63,591 bases of DNA from an uncultured candidate division Zixibacteria bacterium (lineage in GTDB: Bacteria > Zixibacteria > MSB-5A5 > SM1-73). A program made the translations under genes and the position numbers. The notes beneath the pieces were generated by a model that had not been told where the DNA came from, did no database searches, and saw only the letters and a list, made by a program, of their open reading frames with translations. Of this stretch, positions 17,264-25,624 are shown piece by piece (the first letter of the stretch is position 1; each line of letters opens with the position of its first letter). The stretch lies in assembly GCA_903908285.1 (NCBI GenBank), contig CAIVRH010000026.1, forward strand, positions 1 through 63,591, read 5' to 3'.

Positions 17264-20152
17264 TTAGCGTAAAAGAATCATCCTTTTTACCGCTTCGTAG
17301 TTATCGGCTTTTAATTTAAAGAAGTAAATCCCTGAAGCCACCTCTTTATTTTCATCGTCCCTGCCATTCCAGAATAGTGTCTGGTATCCCGGTTCTTGAA
17401 TTTCATCTACCAGCGTCCTTACTTTTTGACCCATGATATTATAAATCGTCAGATTAATGTGGACCTGCCGGGGCAGATCGTATTTTATCACAGTTTCCGG
17501 GTTGAAAGGATTGGGATAATTTTGATATAAAGAGAAGGAGTGCGGTATTCCATCTTTTATACCTGCCTCATCTTCTTTTTCCTGGTCGGCTGCAAGTTTG
17601 CAGGCAGAAAACATAGGATCATCCGGAGGAAGATCGGAGCACAATTGCGCATAATAGGGGAAGCAGGCATCACAATGATTCAACACCGGATTAATATCCA
17701 CCTTCCCGTGTATCCCGTCCCTAATATCCGAAGTATCTTCCAAGTCCCAAAAGTTGTACTTGGCGGAAATAGTGGAGTTGCTGTTTGACCAGAAGTAATA
17801 GTTGCCGGAGTCGGGCTCCTCAAACCAGTTACAGCCTCCGGAATCGGCTTCTTTTCCGAAATCAGGATTGGTTGTATTATTCATTATCTTTATCGCGCAA
17901 TCGCTGTAATCCCAGATAGCGGTTCTTCTCACCTTGCCTGTGGCGCCGTTGACGAAAAGAATTCCCACGGGGATCGAGTCGTGTTCGCTGGCCATATAAC
18001 ATTGGAAGATATATGGGACTCCATTATCTATTTTTATGCAATTATCGCCATAAGTACCCTTAAAACAGCACCTTCTGATGGCGGGACTGCTCCCCGAAGA
18101 TAAGATTCCACTTCCCCCGATGTTGTAGAAACCGCATTCCTCGATTAAAGGGGTAGGTTTAACAAATTTAATCTCGCTTGAAACTTTTATCCCGTATTGT
18201 AAACCCTCGAAGAATGTATTCTTTATGGTGGGATTAACCCCATAACAAAAAATACCATAGTACCCGTAACTGCCATCGATACCAGTCCAATCTTTCTCAA
18301 TCACACAGTTCTTCACCACCAGATTGGAGTTTGTAGTTCGGATAGCGGTCTTATTGTTCCGGAACCGGCAATTGATCACGGTATCATTAGCTGAATTGTT
18401 GAAGCAGATTCCGTAATAACCATGCTCAAAATTGCTGTATTTGAATTTAGCGCTCCCACTGCCATCTACCCTGATACCATACCATGAGCTATCGGTAGCG
18501 CTCTCTCCTTCTTCGGACACAAACCAGACTGAATCGCTAGCTGAACCGTTAACGATCAATTTCCCCTGGACGAATATCTCGCATTTGGACGGATCTTCAA
18601 AATCCGGAAAAAAGTTCTCCCGGGCACGGGTAAGAAATTTTACCACCGCACCATGGTCAATGGTCAGAGTACAACCTACCGGAACCACCACATCACCCAA
18701 TACATAGATCGTATCACCTAGCGTATCACCCCAGGTGGCGTTAGTTCGTAAGTAACCCGTGACATTGGGATAATAACCATCCATCGCCATTAAAGCTCTT
18801 AGAGCATTAACCCTTCCATAACCCGTACAACCATCCCATCCAGGGTCCTCCACATCATCAGCAGTTCTCTCTATATACCACCTAATGGAGTCGGGAGGGA
18901 AGTAACGATTTTCTGTCATAGAGTGTGATTTTAACAAACCAGCTACACCAGTTACATAAGGTGTCGCACAAGATGTCTGATTGAAAACTGCGTATCCAGT
19001 GCAATCATGAGTAATAGGATTATATGTATTCTTTGTAGTCGCTTTAGTTACAGTTGCTGGAGCTGCGACTGTAACTTTGAAAGAGTCATTACCGCAGTAG
19101 CCATAATTGTAAGTATCATTACTTAAAGTACCATTTACAGCTATAACGTTTCTATAACCACCAGGCTGAATTTGACCCCAGCTAGAAAATACTGAAGGAT
19201 ATTGTACATCAGCTGCTACAATTACACAACCAGAGTCATTTGCTCGACTCACTGCCTCTTCCAAATCTAAACTGACACCCCCGGTCCCTGCAGAAATGTT
19301 TATTATCTTAGCACCAAAACTGAGGGAAGAATCAATTGCAGCTGTTACTCCTGAAACTGTTGCTGCAGGATCCCCACCAACAAATGCTTTCATGACGTAA
19401 ATCTTACAAGCCCACAATACGCCTGCAATACCTTCATTGTTATCAGTCATTGCTGATATTATACCAGTAACTGGTCCACCATGGCTTGCTATTTGTTCTT
19501 CCATAGAACCTTTCCAACATGTATCATAACAAATATATCCGAAAATATACTTGTTTGGATCTGAAAGATCTTTATGACAATAAATTGCACCAGTATCACT
19601 CTGATAGTAAGGAAAGCCTGTATCCAAAACGGAAATAATCAAATCCCCTCTCCCCGTGTCAATTTCCCATGCTTCAGGGGCATCAATATCGGCGTCTATC
19701 AATCCATTCTTTCCAGTATTCCACAAAGGCCATTGGGTACTGTCTATGAAGTACGGGTCTTCTGGTCTCCTTGAAGGGTAGAGTATAATGTTTGGTTCAG
19801 CCCACTCAAATAATGAGCTCGTTTTAAGTGAGTCTATTAGATCAAAGATGCTGACATTTGTGTCAGCTTGTACCAGTCCCCATCTGTTTGTATCAAAATG
19901 CTTTCTGATAGATAGGTCATAGACTGCAAGAAGGCTCTCGATCTCAGTTGTGTCTGAAAAATCAGTTATTTTGAGTAAAATCTGATTAGAGACATACTCA
20001 ATATCCGTACCTCGCCAAACGCCTTGATTTATCTCCAATCCACCCACTGATCTTGGCCAACAAAGCTGAGAATGTAAGAATATCACGATGAATGAACAAA
20101 GGAACCCGACTAAGACATTCTGAAGAATAGGTGCTTTTTCCCATTTTCGCAT
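17264..20152 (-). CDS. Secreted subtilisin-family (S8) protease with beta-helix region and T9SS tail
   Basis: The 962 residues comprise a signal peptide (about 10-32), a propeptide-like segment with a WAEPN motif (117-121), an S8 domain, a right-handed beta-helix region (about 470-830) and a T9SS type A sorting domain (last 90 residues). The S8 domain has Asp177 in SVLDTGF, His224 in SHGGPV and Ser394 in QTSCATPYVTGVAGLL. The beta-helix contains repeated YGI/NT-type turns. The tail starts YPNPFNPETVIKYDL and ends in FFKLKADNYEAVKRMILLR. Export would be through the SprA-type system, with tail cleavage. Oddities: SHGTHV is SHGGPV, GTSMATP is QTSCATP, and the oxyanion Asn position reads AADVQ. 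The triad is intact, but activity may be altered. AAGGAAG precedes the ATG. Confidence 0.88.
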   Translation of the reverse strand: MRKWEKAPILQNVLVGFLCSFIVIFLHSQLCWPRSVGGLEINQGVWRGTDIEYVSNQILLKITDFSDTTEIESLLAVYDLSIRKHFDTNRWGLVQADTNVSIFDLIDSLKTSSLFEWAEPNIILYPSRRPEDPYFIDSTQWPLWNTGKNGLIDADIDAPEAWEIDTGRGDLIISVLDTGFPYYQSDTGAIYCHKDLSDPNKYIFGYICYDTCWKGSMEEQIASHGGPVTGIISAMTDNNEGIAGVLWACKIYVMKAFVGGDPAATVSGVTAAIDSSLSFGAKIINISAGTGGVSLDLEEAVSRANDSGCVIVAADVQYPSVFSSWGQIQPGGYRNVIAVNGTLSNDTYNYGYCGNDSFKVTVAAPATVTKATTKNTYNPITHDCTGYAVFNQTSCATPYVTGVAGLLKSHSMTENRYFPPDSIRWYIERTADDVEDPGWDGCTGYGRVNALRALMAMDGYYPNVTGYLRTNATWGDTLGDTIYVLGDVVVPVGCTLTIDHGAVVKFLTRARENFFPDFEDPSKCEIFVQGKLIVNGSASDSVWFVSEEGESATDSSWYGIRVDGSGSAKFKYSNFEHGYYGICFNNSANDTVINCRFRNNKTAIRTTNSNLVVKNCVIEKDWTGIDGSYGYYGIFCYGVNPTIKNTFFEGLQYGIKVSSEIKFVKPTPLIEECGFYNIGGSGILSSGSSPAIRRCCFKGTYGDNCIKIDNGVPYIFQCYMASEHDSIPVGILFVNGATGKVRRTAIWDYSDCAIKIMNNTTNPDFGKEADSGGCNWFEEPDSGNYYFWSNSNSTISAKYNFWDLEDTSDIRDGIHGKVDINPVLNHCDACFPYYAQLCSDLPPDDPMFSACKLAADQEKEDEAGIKDGIPHSFSLYQNYPNPFNPETVIKYDLPRQVHINLTIYNIMGQKVRTLVDEIQEPGYQTLFWNGRDDENKEVASGIYFFKLKADNYEAVKRMILLR

Positions 20153-20214
20153 AAAACTTCCTTTTAGTTTTTTATTTTGGATAAATTTCTAGAGCCTTAC
20201 TATACTTAGTAGGT

Positions 20215-20964
20215 CTAGTAGTGGGAACAACCTTCTTGAGGTGGGCTGCTTCCCTTATAAAGGTAGTTAATGAGATAAATCACATCGCCAACATCAACCA
20301 CACAATCTCCGTTCACATCTCCTGATTCGATAGGTTCCGGAGCTATGTTGTGCTTGAAAAGGTAGTTAACCAGAAAAACTACGTCACCTATGTCCACCTG
20401 ACCGTCTTTGTTGACATCACCTGAAAGCGGAGGTTGGATGTGAATTTGTATAGGGCTGAAATGTGGAATAATAACCATGCCCAGAGTGTCCACAAAGGAT
20501 AGATGCAGAAATCCAAACATACTGAACGAATCAATACTGACATATCCCGTATCCTGTATAGTAAAATAGATATTCAGGAATTCCCCTTGCCCTGGGGGTA
20601 TGTGGTAAGGTTCTACCGGTTCACCCGCGATAGCAGTTCCTACAACCCATCGTTCTTGATTGTTGAAGTTAAAATACGAATTTAAAAAGTACTGAGGCCG
20701 CTCTCCAACGAATTTCCCGGAATCACATGATATAGGTCCATTCCAGGTGAGTGGTATATCAATTTCTGCCAAAGCTTCATCATTGAACACGGTAATTGGT
20801 AATATAACTGTACCCTGGTATGGCGGTTCAGTCAGATTGATGGTAGCTTCCCCAAATCGAACTGTATCTGGTATCCCCGTATCAAATTGCGAAAAACATT
20901 CGCTTTGAGGTAGAAAGAGAAGAAGGATAAAACACGCAGACAAAATCAAATAACGGGTCTTCAT
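20215..20964 (-). CDS. Secreted cohesin-like/dockerin protein (copy 1)
   Basis: From the ATG at 20,964 (AAGGAGG upstream) the product has 249 residues. The signal peptide ends near SECFS, leaving Gln at the likely mature N-terminus. Residues about 25-175 form a beta-sandwich resembling cohesin-type domains (GTVILPITVFNDEALAEIDI, then GEFLNIYFTIQDTGYVSID). The C-terminus is a two-repeat dockerin with Ca-binding loops: GDVNKDGQVDIGDVVFLVNY and GDVNGDCVVDVGDVIYLINY. It ends in a Cys-containing tail. The same length and plan recur at 23,019-23,768. Cohesin-dockerin pairs assemble surface complexes in cellulolytic bacteria; in this lineage the role is unknown. The longer frame from 21,012 adds residues without signal-peptide character. 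Confidence 0.75.
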   Translation of the reverse strand: MKTRYLILSACFILLLFLPQSECFSQFDTGIPDTVRFGEATINLTEPPYQGTVILPITVFNDEALAEIDIPLTWNGPISCDSGKFVGERPQYFLNSYFNFNNQERWVVGTAIAGEPVEPYHIPPGQGEFLNIYFTIQDTGYVSIDSFSMFGFLHLSFVDTLGMVIIPHFSPIQIHIQPPLSGDVNKDGQVDIGDVVFLVNYLFKHNIAPEPIESGDVNGDCVVDVGDVIYLINYLYKGSSPPQEGCSHY

Positions 20965-21059
20965 TTTTTCCTCCTTGGGAAAAATATGAATGAATTGTAA
21001 TGTAGGACACACAAGGTTTATGTCTCCCTCTTACATAGAACCATAATATGCACTTGTCT

Positions 21060-21245
21060 AACTATATAATATACAATCCATTTTCCTTGTCAAGGAAAAT
21101 ATTAGGGTTTTATAACATTTTTTTACTGCCATATATTCGTTCGTTTATATAGTTCATAGTCGTCTATATTAAATATCATTTAGTAGTATCCTCTCGACTT
21201 CAGAAACACTATATAGTTGAGCAATATCTGAGCATATACCTTATT
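21060..21245. repeat. Intergenic duplication, copy A (3' region plus promoter)
   Basis: About 180 bp here match 22,760-22,945 with scattered differences. Shared segments include TTGTCAAGGAAAATATTAGG, ACTGCCATATATTCGTTC and CTTCAGAAACACTATATAG. Each copy begins about 80 bp after the stop codon of a dockerin gene and ends at the promoter of the next gene. The remainder of 20,965-21,320 is leader and 3' sequence; no gene is seen there. Confidence 0.85.
21066..21100 (-). promoter_or_regulatory. Promoter with a perfect palindrome over the -35 box (dockerin gene 1)
   Basis: Read on the minus strand, TTGACA (21,088-21,093) and TATTAT (21,066-21,071) are 16 bp apart. The -10 lies 102 bases before the ATG at 20,964. 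A perfect inverted repeat with 10-bp arms ATTTTCCTTG and CAAGGAAAAT around a central T (21,080-21,100) covers the -35 box, as an operator would. The same layout occurs at 22,766 and, without the palindrome, at 23,869. Confidence 0.65.
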
Positions 21246-21320
21246 TCACTCTAAAACCCCAAAGTTTTATCCAGTCCCTTGCTTCGTTTCCTGAACCGGA
21301 AAAGGTTTGCTTGGAATACT

Positions 21321-22664
21321 CTATGGAGAGCTACACCCACTCTTCGGTAAAGCACCATCCTTGAAAAGGTAGTTAATAAGATAAACTACATCCCCTATAT
21401 TGACTTCGCAATCCCCATTGACGTCTCCTAATTCGATGGGTTCAGGTGCTATGCTATGCTTGAAAAGATAGTTGACCATATATACAACATCCCCAATATC
21501 CACCTGTCCGTCATTGTTGACATCTCCCGGTGTTCGCAGGAAACTCGCCCTGAAAACCAAAAGAGAGGTGTCTTCTGCAACCAATACATAAGGTTCATCC
21601 ACGAAAACATCCCGGGGACGACCCGGAGTGTCATAAGTGGTTACCAAGGTTGGGTTCGTCGGATCTGAGATATCCAAAACATAAATCCGATCCGATGGAA
21701 GTGCCGGTTTCAAGAATACGCAAACATAAGCATAATTACCTTTAATGTAGACATTCCATGCTTCACCACCCTGGATCTCAAAAAAACCAACAGAATCAAT
21801 ATCATAGGGGTCACTAATATCCAAAACCATCAACCCGCCCTGGTTGACTTGGTAATTGCTAAGTGCGACATAAGCATAGTTGTCTTTTATCCATATAGCA
21901 TTGGGGTAAGAGGGCAGGCAAGTGTCGACCGATAGGGGAACTGGTTGCATCGGGTCAGTTATATCGAAAACAATGATTCTGCCTAACTCTTGAAAGATTG
22001 GTTCAAACCGAATCCCTACATCAACCCAAAAAGCATAGTTATCCTTTTTGAAAATATCACCCCAAGATAGAGTGCCCATAGGCGGTGGACTTAGTGTAGA
22101 CAAGACATTGGGATTTGAGGGATCTGATATGCCAATTATTTTTGAATACGTGCCTTCATATCCTGTCTTGTGCATTATCAAAGCCAGAGTATCATACACA
22201 TGAACTTTTGTCCCAAAATAATCCCAATTATCTCCGGTACATGAACCCACCACCTTTGAATGCAATGGATTTGATATATCCCTAACATAGAAAGCACCCA
22301 GGCCAACATAATAAGCTAAATCCCTCTTTATCTCTATATCCATTACCGGCTGGTCTTGATATTTGGCAATCGTAGTTGGAAGAGTGGGGGCAGCGTAACT
22401 GAACACAGAAATACCACTATCTCCATCCGCTACGAAGGCATACCTGCTATTTGCTGCTACTCCTCGGGCTTGATGTAAATCATTGTTTACTCCCATTAAA
22501 ATCAGAGTGTCCTGCTGGGCATGCGTTAAAAGAGGTAAAAACAAAACTAAGCCGATTATAGCAAAATATATGACCACCCTTTTGTTGTTACTTGCGTCTT
22601 GTTGTTTGGTATTAAACGAATGGTGACAGAAAGACGAAAACGAAAATAAATGAAAAGTCTCCAT
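21321..22664 (-). CDS. Secreted LVIVD-repeat protein with C-terminal dockerin
   Basis: The 447 residues start with an N-terminal region containing one hydrophobic segment (about 30-48) ending LLTHA, which leaves QQD at the mature end. About 320 residues of LVIVD-type repeats follow (units of about 40-45 residues such as YAFVADGDSGISVFSY, NPNVLSTL, GGLMVLDISDPYDIDSVGFF and KGNYAYV), predicted to fold as a beta-propeller. The C-terminus is a two-repeat dockerin (GDVNNDGQVDIGDVVYMVNY, GDVNGDCEVNIGDVVYLINY). GAGGAGGGAGGG lies directly before the ATG. The 5' leader is about 100 bases and the promoter matches those of the flanking dockerin genes. Probably a surface or extracellular protein; the ligand is unknown. 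Confidence 0.85.
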   Translation of the reverse strand: METFHLFSFSSFCHHSFNTKQQDASNNKRVVIYFAIIGLVLFLPLLTHAQQDTLILMGVNNDLHQARGVAANSRYAFVADGDSGISVFSYAAPTLPTTIAKYQDQPVMDIEIKRDLAYYVGLGAFYVRDISNPLHSKVVGSCTGDNWDYFGTKVHVYDTLALIMHKTGYEGTYSKIIGISDPSNPNVLSTLSPPPMGTLSWGDIFKKDNYAFWVDVGIRFEPIFQELGRIIVFDITDPMQPVPLSVDTCLPSYPNAIWIKDNYAYVALSNYQVNQGGLMVLDISDPYDIDSVGFFEIQGGEAWNVYIKGNYAYVCVFLKPALPSDRIYVLDISDPTNPTLVTTYDTPGRPRDVFVDEPYVLVAEDTSLLVFRASFLRTPGDVNNDGQVDIGDVVYMVNYLFKHSIAPEPIELGDVNGDCEVNIGDVVYLINYLFKDGALPKSGCSSP

Positions 22665-22759
22665 CCCTCCCTCCTCGGGAAAAGAGGTTAACAGACTCGA
22701 TGGATAACAAAATATTATGTTTCCATATCTCTAAAAAATCATTACCATTTTTCTGGTCT

Positions 22760-22945
22760 AATGGTAAAATACAATATCCATTTCCCTTGTCAAGGAAAAT
22801 ATTAGGGTTTTATAACTTATATTTACTGCCATATATTCGTTCATTTATAGAGTTCATAGTTGCCTATATCAAATATCATTTAGTAATACCCCCTCGACTT
22901 CAGAAACACTATATAGCTGAGCAATATCTGAACATATACCGTACT
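22760..22945. repeat. Intergenic duplication, copy B
   Basis: Partner of 21,060-21,245. It lies between the dockerin gene ending at 23,019 and the LVIVD gene starting at 22,664. The similarity starts about 80 bp after the dockerin stop in both copies and stops just past the -10 box. This suggests duplication of a dockerin 3' end together with the following promoter. The whole gap 22,665-23,018 has no convincing gene. Confidence 0.85.
22766..22800 (-). promoter_or_regulatory. Promoter with a near-perfect palindrome over the -35 box (LVIVD-dockerin gene)
   Basis: TTGACA (22,788-22,793) and TATTTT (22,766-22,771) are 16 bp apart on the minus strand. The -10 is 102 bases before the ATG at 22,664, exactly as in the next gene. 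The palindrome at 22,780-22,800 has one mismatch (ATTTCCCTTG against CAAGGAAAAT). Confidence 0.6.
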
Positions 22946-23018
22946 TCACTCTATAATCAAAGCCCTATCCGGTCTCTTACTTCGTATCCTGAATTGGACA
23001 AGGCTTTTTTGGAATACC

Positions 23019-23768
23019 CTATGGAGAGCTACACCCGCTCTGTGGTAAATCCCCGTTCTTGAAAAGGTAATTCATAAGACAAACCACATCCCCTATATTG
23101 ACTTCGCAATCCCCATTCACGTCTCCTGATTCGATGGGTTCAGGTGCTATGCTGTGCTTGAAAAGATAGTTGACCAGAAAAACTATGTCCCCAATATCAA
23201 CCTGTCCATCATGATTGACATCACCCAGTAATTCTGGACGAATATAAAACTCATCCTTCAAAAATATGGGAATAAACCGGTTGGCCAAAATGTCAAGAAA
23301 ACCAAAATCCTGCCAGGGAAGAAAAGAAGAATCGATGGATACAAAACCCGTATCTAAGATAGAAAAATATAGATATACAAATTCACCGCTTCCAGGAACC
23401 ATGTAAGGAGGGGTACGAGGGTCTCCAAACACCGCGGTAACAGACAGCTTTTTCACATAATTTTCAAAATCTATAACTGTACTGATGGCATTTTGGCCAC
23501 GTTCATCCACAAATTTGCCAGAATCTCCCCATAAAGGTCCCGTCCATATGAGTGGCATTTCCACCCTACCAACAGGCTCATCATTAAAGACTATAACTGG
23601 GACAATAACCGTACCCTGGTATGGAGGTCCGGTCAGATTGATAATAGGTTCCCCAAATCGAATTGTATCTGGTATACCAGAGTCACCATACTGGGAAAAA
23701 CATTTGCTTCTGGGCAGTAAGAAAAGAAGAATAAAACACGCATACAAAATCAAATAACGAGTTTTCAT
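23019..23768 (-). CDS. Secreted cohesin-like/dockerin protein (copy 2)
   Basis: The 249 residues have the same length and plan as the protein at 20,215-20,964 and are clearly paralogous throughout. The signal peptide is nearly identical (MKTRYLILYACFILL...), ending SKCFS before Gln. A cohesin-like sandwich follows (YQGTVIVPVIVFNDEPVGRV, GEFVYLYFSILDTGFVSIDS) and a two-repeat dockerin (GDVNHDGQVDIGDIVFLVNY, GDVNGDCEVNIGDVVCLMNY). The dockerin is closer at its end to that of the LVIVD protein (both end GCSSP), consistent with module duplication. GGAGG precedes the ATG. The partner cohesin or dockerin is not identifiable here. Confidence 0.75.
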   Translation of the reverse strand: MKTRYLILYACFILLFLLPRSKCFSQYGDSGIPDTIRFGEPIINLTGPPYQGTVIVPVIVFNDEPVGRVEMPLIWTGPLWGDSGKFVDERGQNAISTVIDFENYVKKLSVTAVFGDPRTPPYMVPGSGEFVYLYFSILDTGFVSIDSSFLPWQDFGFLDILANRFIPIFLKDEFYIRPELLGDVNHDGQVDIGDIVFLVNYLFKHSIAPEPIESGDVNGDCEVNIGDVVCLMNYLFKNGDLPQSGCSSP

Positions 23769-23868
23769 TTTCCCCTCCTTGAGAAAAAAATCATTTATTT
23801 GACTCGATTACTTATTCAAAATCCCGCCACTTACGGGAACGAAAATCAAATTAGCTTCCCCATATGTA

Positions 23869-23896
23869 TAAATAACATATTAATATTATTTGTCAA
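23869..23896 (-). promoter_or_regulatory. Candidate promoter of cohesin-like/dockerin gene 2
   Basis: TTGACA (23,891-23,896) and TATTTA (23,869-23,874) are 16 bp apart on the minus strand. The -10 is 101 bases before the ATG at 23,768. Spacing and leader length equal those of the two downstream dockerin genes, which supports an otherwise weak -10. The 10-bp palindrome of the other two is absent. Confidence 0.5.
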
Positions 23897-24008
23897 GTAC
23901 TTTTTGCCCCCCCTTAAGTATTTATACTGGGAAGAAATGAGGTATATAATTGACCCCAGGTTTTTACGCTAATATGGCATACAGGAGAAAGCCCATTGAA
24001 CTATCACT

Positions 24009-24731
24009 CTATTTCCACTTCTTGACCAGCTCCAGCATCTCCTTTACCGCTTTTTCGAATCCTACCAGCACCGCCCGGGCGACTATCGCATGCCCGATGG
24101 AGAACTCATGAATATGGGGAATCTGGCTTAAATTCGTGATGTTCCGGTAGTTCAACCCGTGCCCCATGTTTATTCCAACATTGAGACGGTGAGCCAAACC
24201 TGCCATCTTCTCCAGTCTTTCCAACTGGATGATCTGGTCGGCTGCGCTTTTGGCATCAGCATAACTGTCGGTATTTATCTCTACATAGTCAGCGCGCAGT
24301 TTAGCCGCGGTTTTGATGCTCTCTTCATCCGGGTTGACGAAAAGGCTAACCACCATCCCATTCAATTGGAGTTTGCCTATGGCTTGATTCAACTGCTCGA
24401 AATTACCTGATACATCGAGACCCCCTTCGGTGGTTATCTCCCCATCCCTTTCCGGTACCAGGGTAGCCATGTCCGGCTTGATTTTAAGCGCTATTTCCAG
24501 CATCTCCTCGGTTGACGCCATCTCCAGATTCAGCGCGGTCTTGACCACCCCCCTGAGCATCTTCAAGTCCCGATCCTGAATGTGCCTCCGGTCGCTTCTT
24601 AAATGGATGGTGATCCCATCCGCCCCCGCCATCTCCGAAGCTATTGCCGCTGCCACAGGATCGGGCTCATCCGCTTTTCTGGCTTGTCTTAAGGTGGCAA
24701 CGTGATCCACGTTTATGCTAAGTTTGGGCAT
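24009..24731 (-). CDS. pdxJ: Pyridoxine 5'-phosphate synthase
   Basis: PdxJ condenses 1-deoxyxylulose-5-phosphate with 3-amino-1-phosphohydroxyacetone phosphate to make pyridoxine phosphate (vitamin B6). The product shows KLSINVDHVATLRQAR, DGITIHLRSDRRHIQDRD, NLEMA, TLVPERDGEITTEGGLDV, NVGINMGHGLNY and EFSIGHAIVARAVLVG, all family hallmarks. I choose the ATG at 24,731 (240 residues), which AGGAGG precedes by ten bases; the ATG at 24,740 is only one base from that site. Upstream lies a tract of heptamer repeats instead of a visible promoter. Confidence 0.96.
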   Translation of the reverse strand: MPKLSINVDHVATLRQARKADEPDPVAAAIASEMAGADGITIHLRSDRRHIQDRDLKMLRGVVKTALNLEMASTEEMLEIALKIKPDMATLVPERDGEITTEGGLDVSGNFEQLNQAIGKLQLNGMVVSLFVNPDEESIKTAAKLRADYVEINTDSYADAKSAADQIIQLERLEKMAGLAHRLNVGINMGHGLNYRNITNLSQIPHIHEFSIGHAIVARAVLVGFEKAVKEMLELVKKWK

Positions 24732-24784
24732 ACGATTCATTCCTCCTGTCAGGTTATACTATTTTTGATCGCCTTTGCTTTAGT

Positions 24785-25045
24785 GAACTCTTGAATCTCT
24801 GGACTAAAACTTTAATCTTTAAGTGTTTTCCCTCGAACCCTTGCTCTCTAAACGCTTTTGCCTTTATTGAACCTTTGAACCCTTGAACTTTTGAACCCTT
24901 AATCTCGACCCCTTGAACCTTAAACCTTGAACTTTAAACGCCTTTGCTTTTATTGAACTCTTGAACCTTTGAATTATTGAACCAAGACTTTGATCCTTGA
25001 GCGTTTTTCCCTCGAACCCTCGACCCCTCGAATCCTTGACTCCTG
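24785..25045. repeat. Degenerate heptamer repeat tract (YTGRACC family)
   Basis: About 260 bp are built from imperfect 7-mers such as TTGAACC, TTGAACT and TCGAACC. A longer imperfect duplication of about 130 bp lies on top of this (TTTTCCCTCGAACCC occurs near 24,825 and again near 25,010). Related tracts lie at 36,584-36,614 and 51,395-51,485. A short open frame here (24,864-25,196) reads as KGSR/VQKFKGS repeats and is an artefact. The rest of 24,732-25,050 has no gene. Confidence 0.8.
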
Positions 25046-25050
25046 TTTGT

Positions 25051-25611
25051 TCATCGATTGGAATAATCCGTCCAGCGTACGATCCGCCAGAAATTATCCT
25101 CTTTTGATTGTCTGAAAGCAAATTCCGCAAATCCGTTAGCTTCCATGTTCGGGTAATCACCGTCGATATCCCGGACCGAAAGATGAAATTCGACATTCCG
25201 TACCTTCCAGGTCTCCGTTCCTACGGTTGTATCCGGGGCTAAATTTACCTTCCATTTATCCAGCCGGATATCCTCGAACGTCCGAAAGAGCGATTTGGTG
25301 ACTGGCAGATCGGTGACCAGGCCATAGTCGGTTTCTTCGATGGCTTCTCCCACCTTAAGCTGATCCCAGTATGTAAACATGAATTCCTCGTCTAAGCAGT
25401 TCTCGTAGACAATGCTGTCCCGGTTCTCGTAGGCGTATTTGAAGTTATACAACACGCTGTCCGGATTGACCTGTGGCGCAATCGGCTTGAGAGCACCCGG
25501 TCCGATCACCGACGGGGAAAAGGGATTAAAACAGCTCCATATTAAAATGCATATAGCTAACAGCCCCATGCAGAATATAATCATTCCAAACCGTTTTTGC
25601 GAATTTAACAT
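25051..25611 (-). CDS. Hypothetical lipoprotein (pair member 1)
   Basis: The 186 residues have an N-terminal hydrophobic segment (about 9-26) ending WSC, a plausible lipobox. CFNPFSPSV follows, then a compact domain with VLYNFKYAYENRDSIVYENC and WDQLKVGEAIEE, ending WRIVRWTDYSN. The motif CxNPF...VLxNxxYAYxxR is shared with the neighbour at 25,625, so the two are diverged paralogues. The domain shape (small alpha+beta with a C-terminal W-rich strand) recalls NTF2/SnoaL-like folds; this is a guess. It probably forms a transcription unit with the next two genes. Function unknown. Confidence 0.7.
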   Translation of the reverse strand: MLNSQKRFGMIIFCMGLLAICILIWSCFNPFSPSVIGPGALKPIAPQVNPDSVLYNFKYAYENRDSIVYENCLDEEFMFTYWDQLKVGEAIEETDYGLVTDLPVTKSLFRTFEDIRLDKWKVNLAPDTTVGTETWKVRNVEFHLSVRDIDGDYPNMEANGFAEFAFRQSKEDNFWRIVRWTDYSNR

Positions 25612-25624
25612 ATAAATAACCTTA

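Noticed and set aside
22700-23062. 120-codon plus-strand frame in the dockerin intergenic region
   Set aside because: It overlaps the promoter and the duplicated non-coding block and reads like random sequence; the related copy at 21,060 does not keep the frame.
24864-25196. Open frame of 110 codons over the heptamer repeats and the start of the lipoprotein 3' end
   Set aside because: Its translation is the repeat unit (KGSR, VQKFKGS) plus an out-of-frame shadow of the lipoprotein gene at 25,051; no ribosome site.
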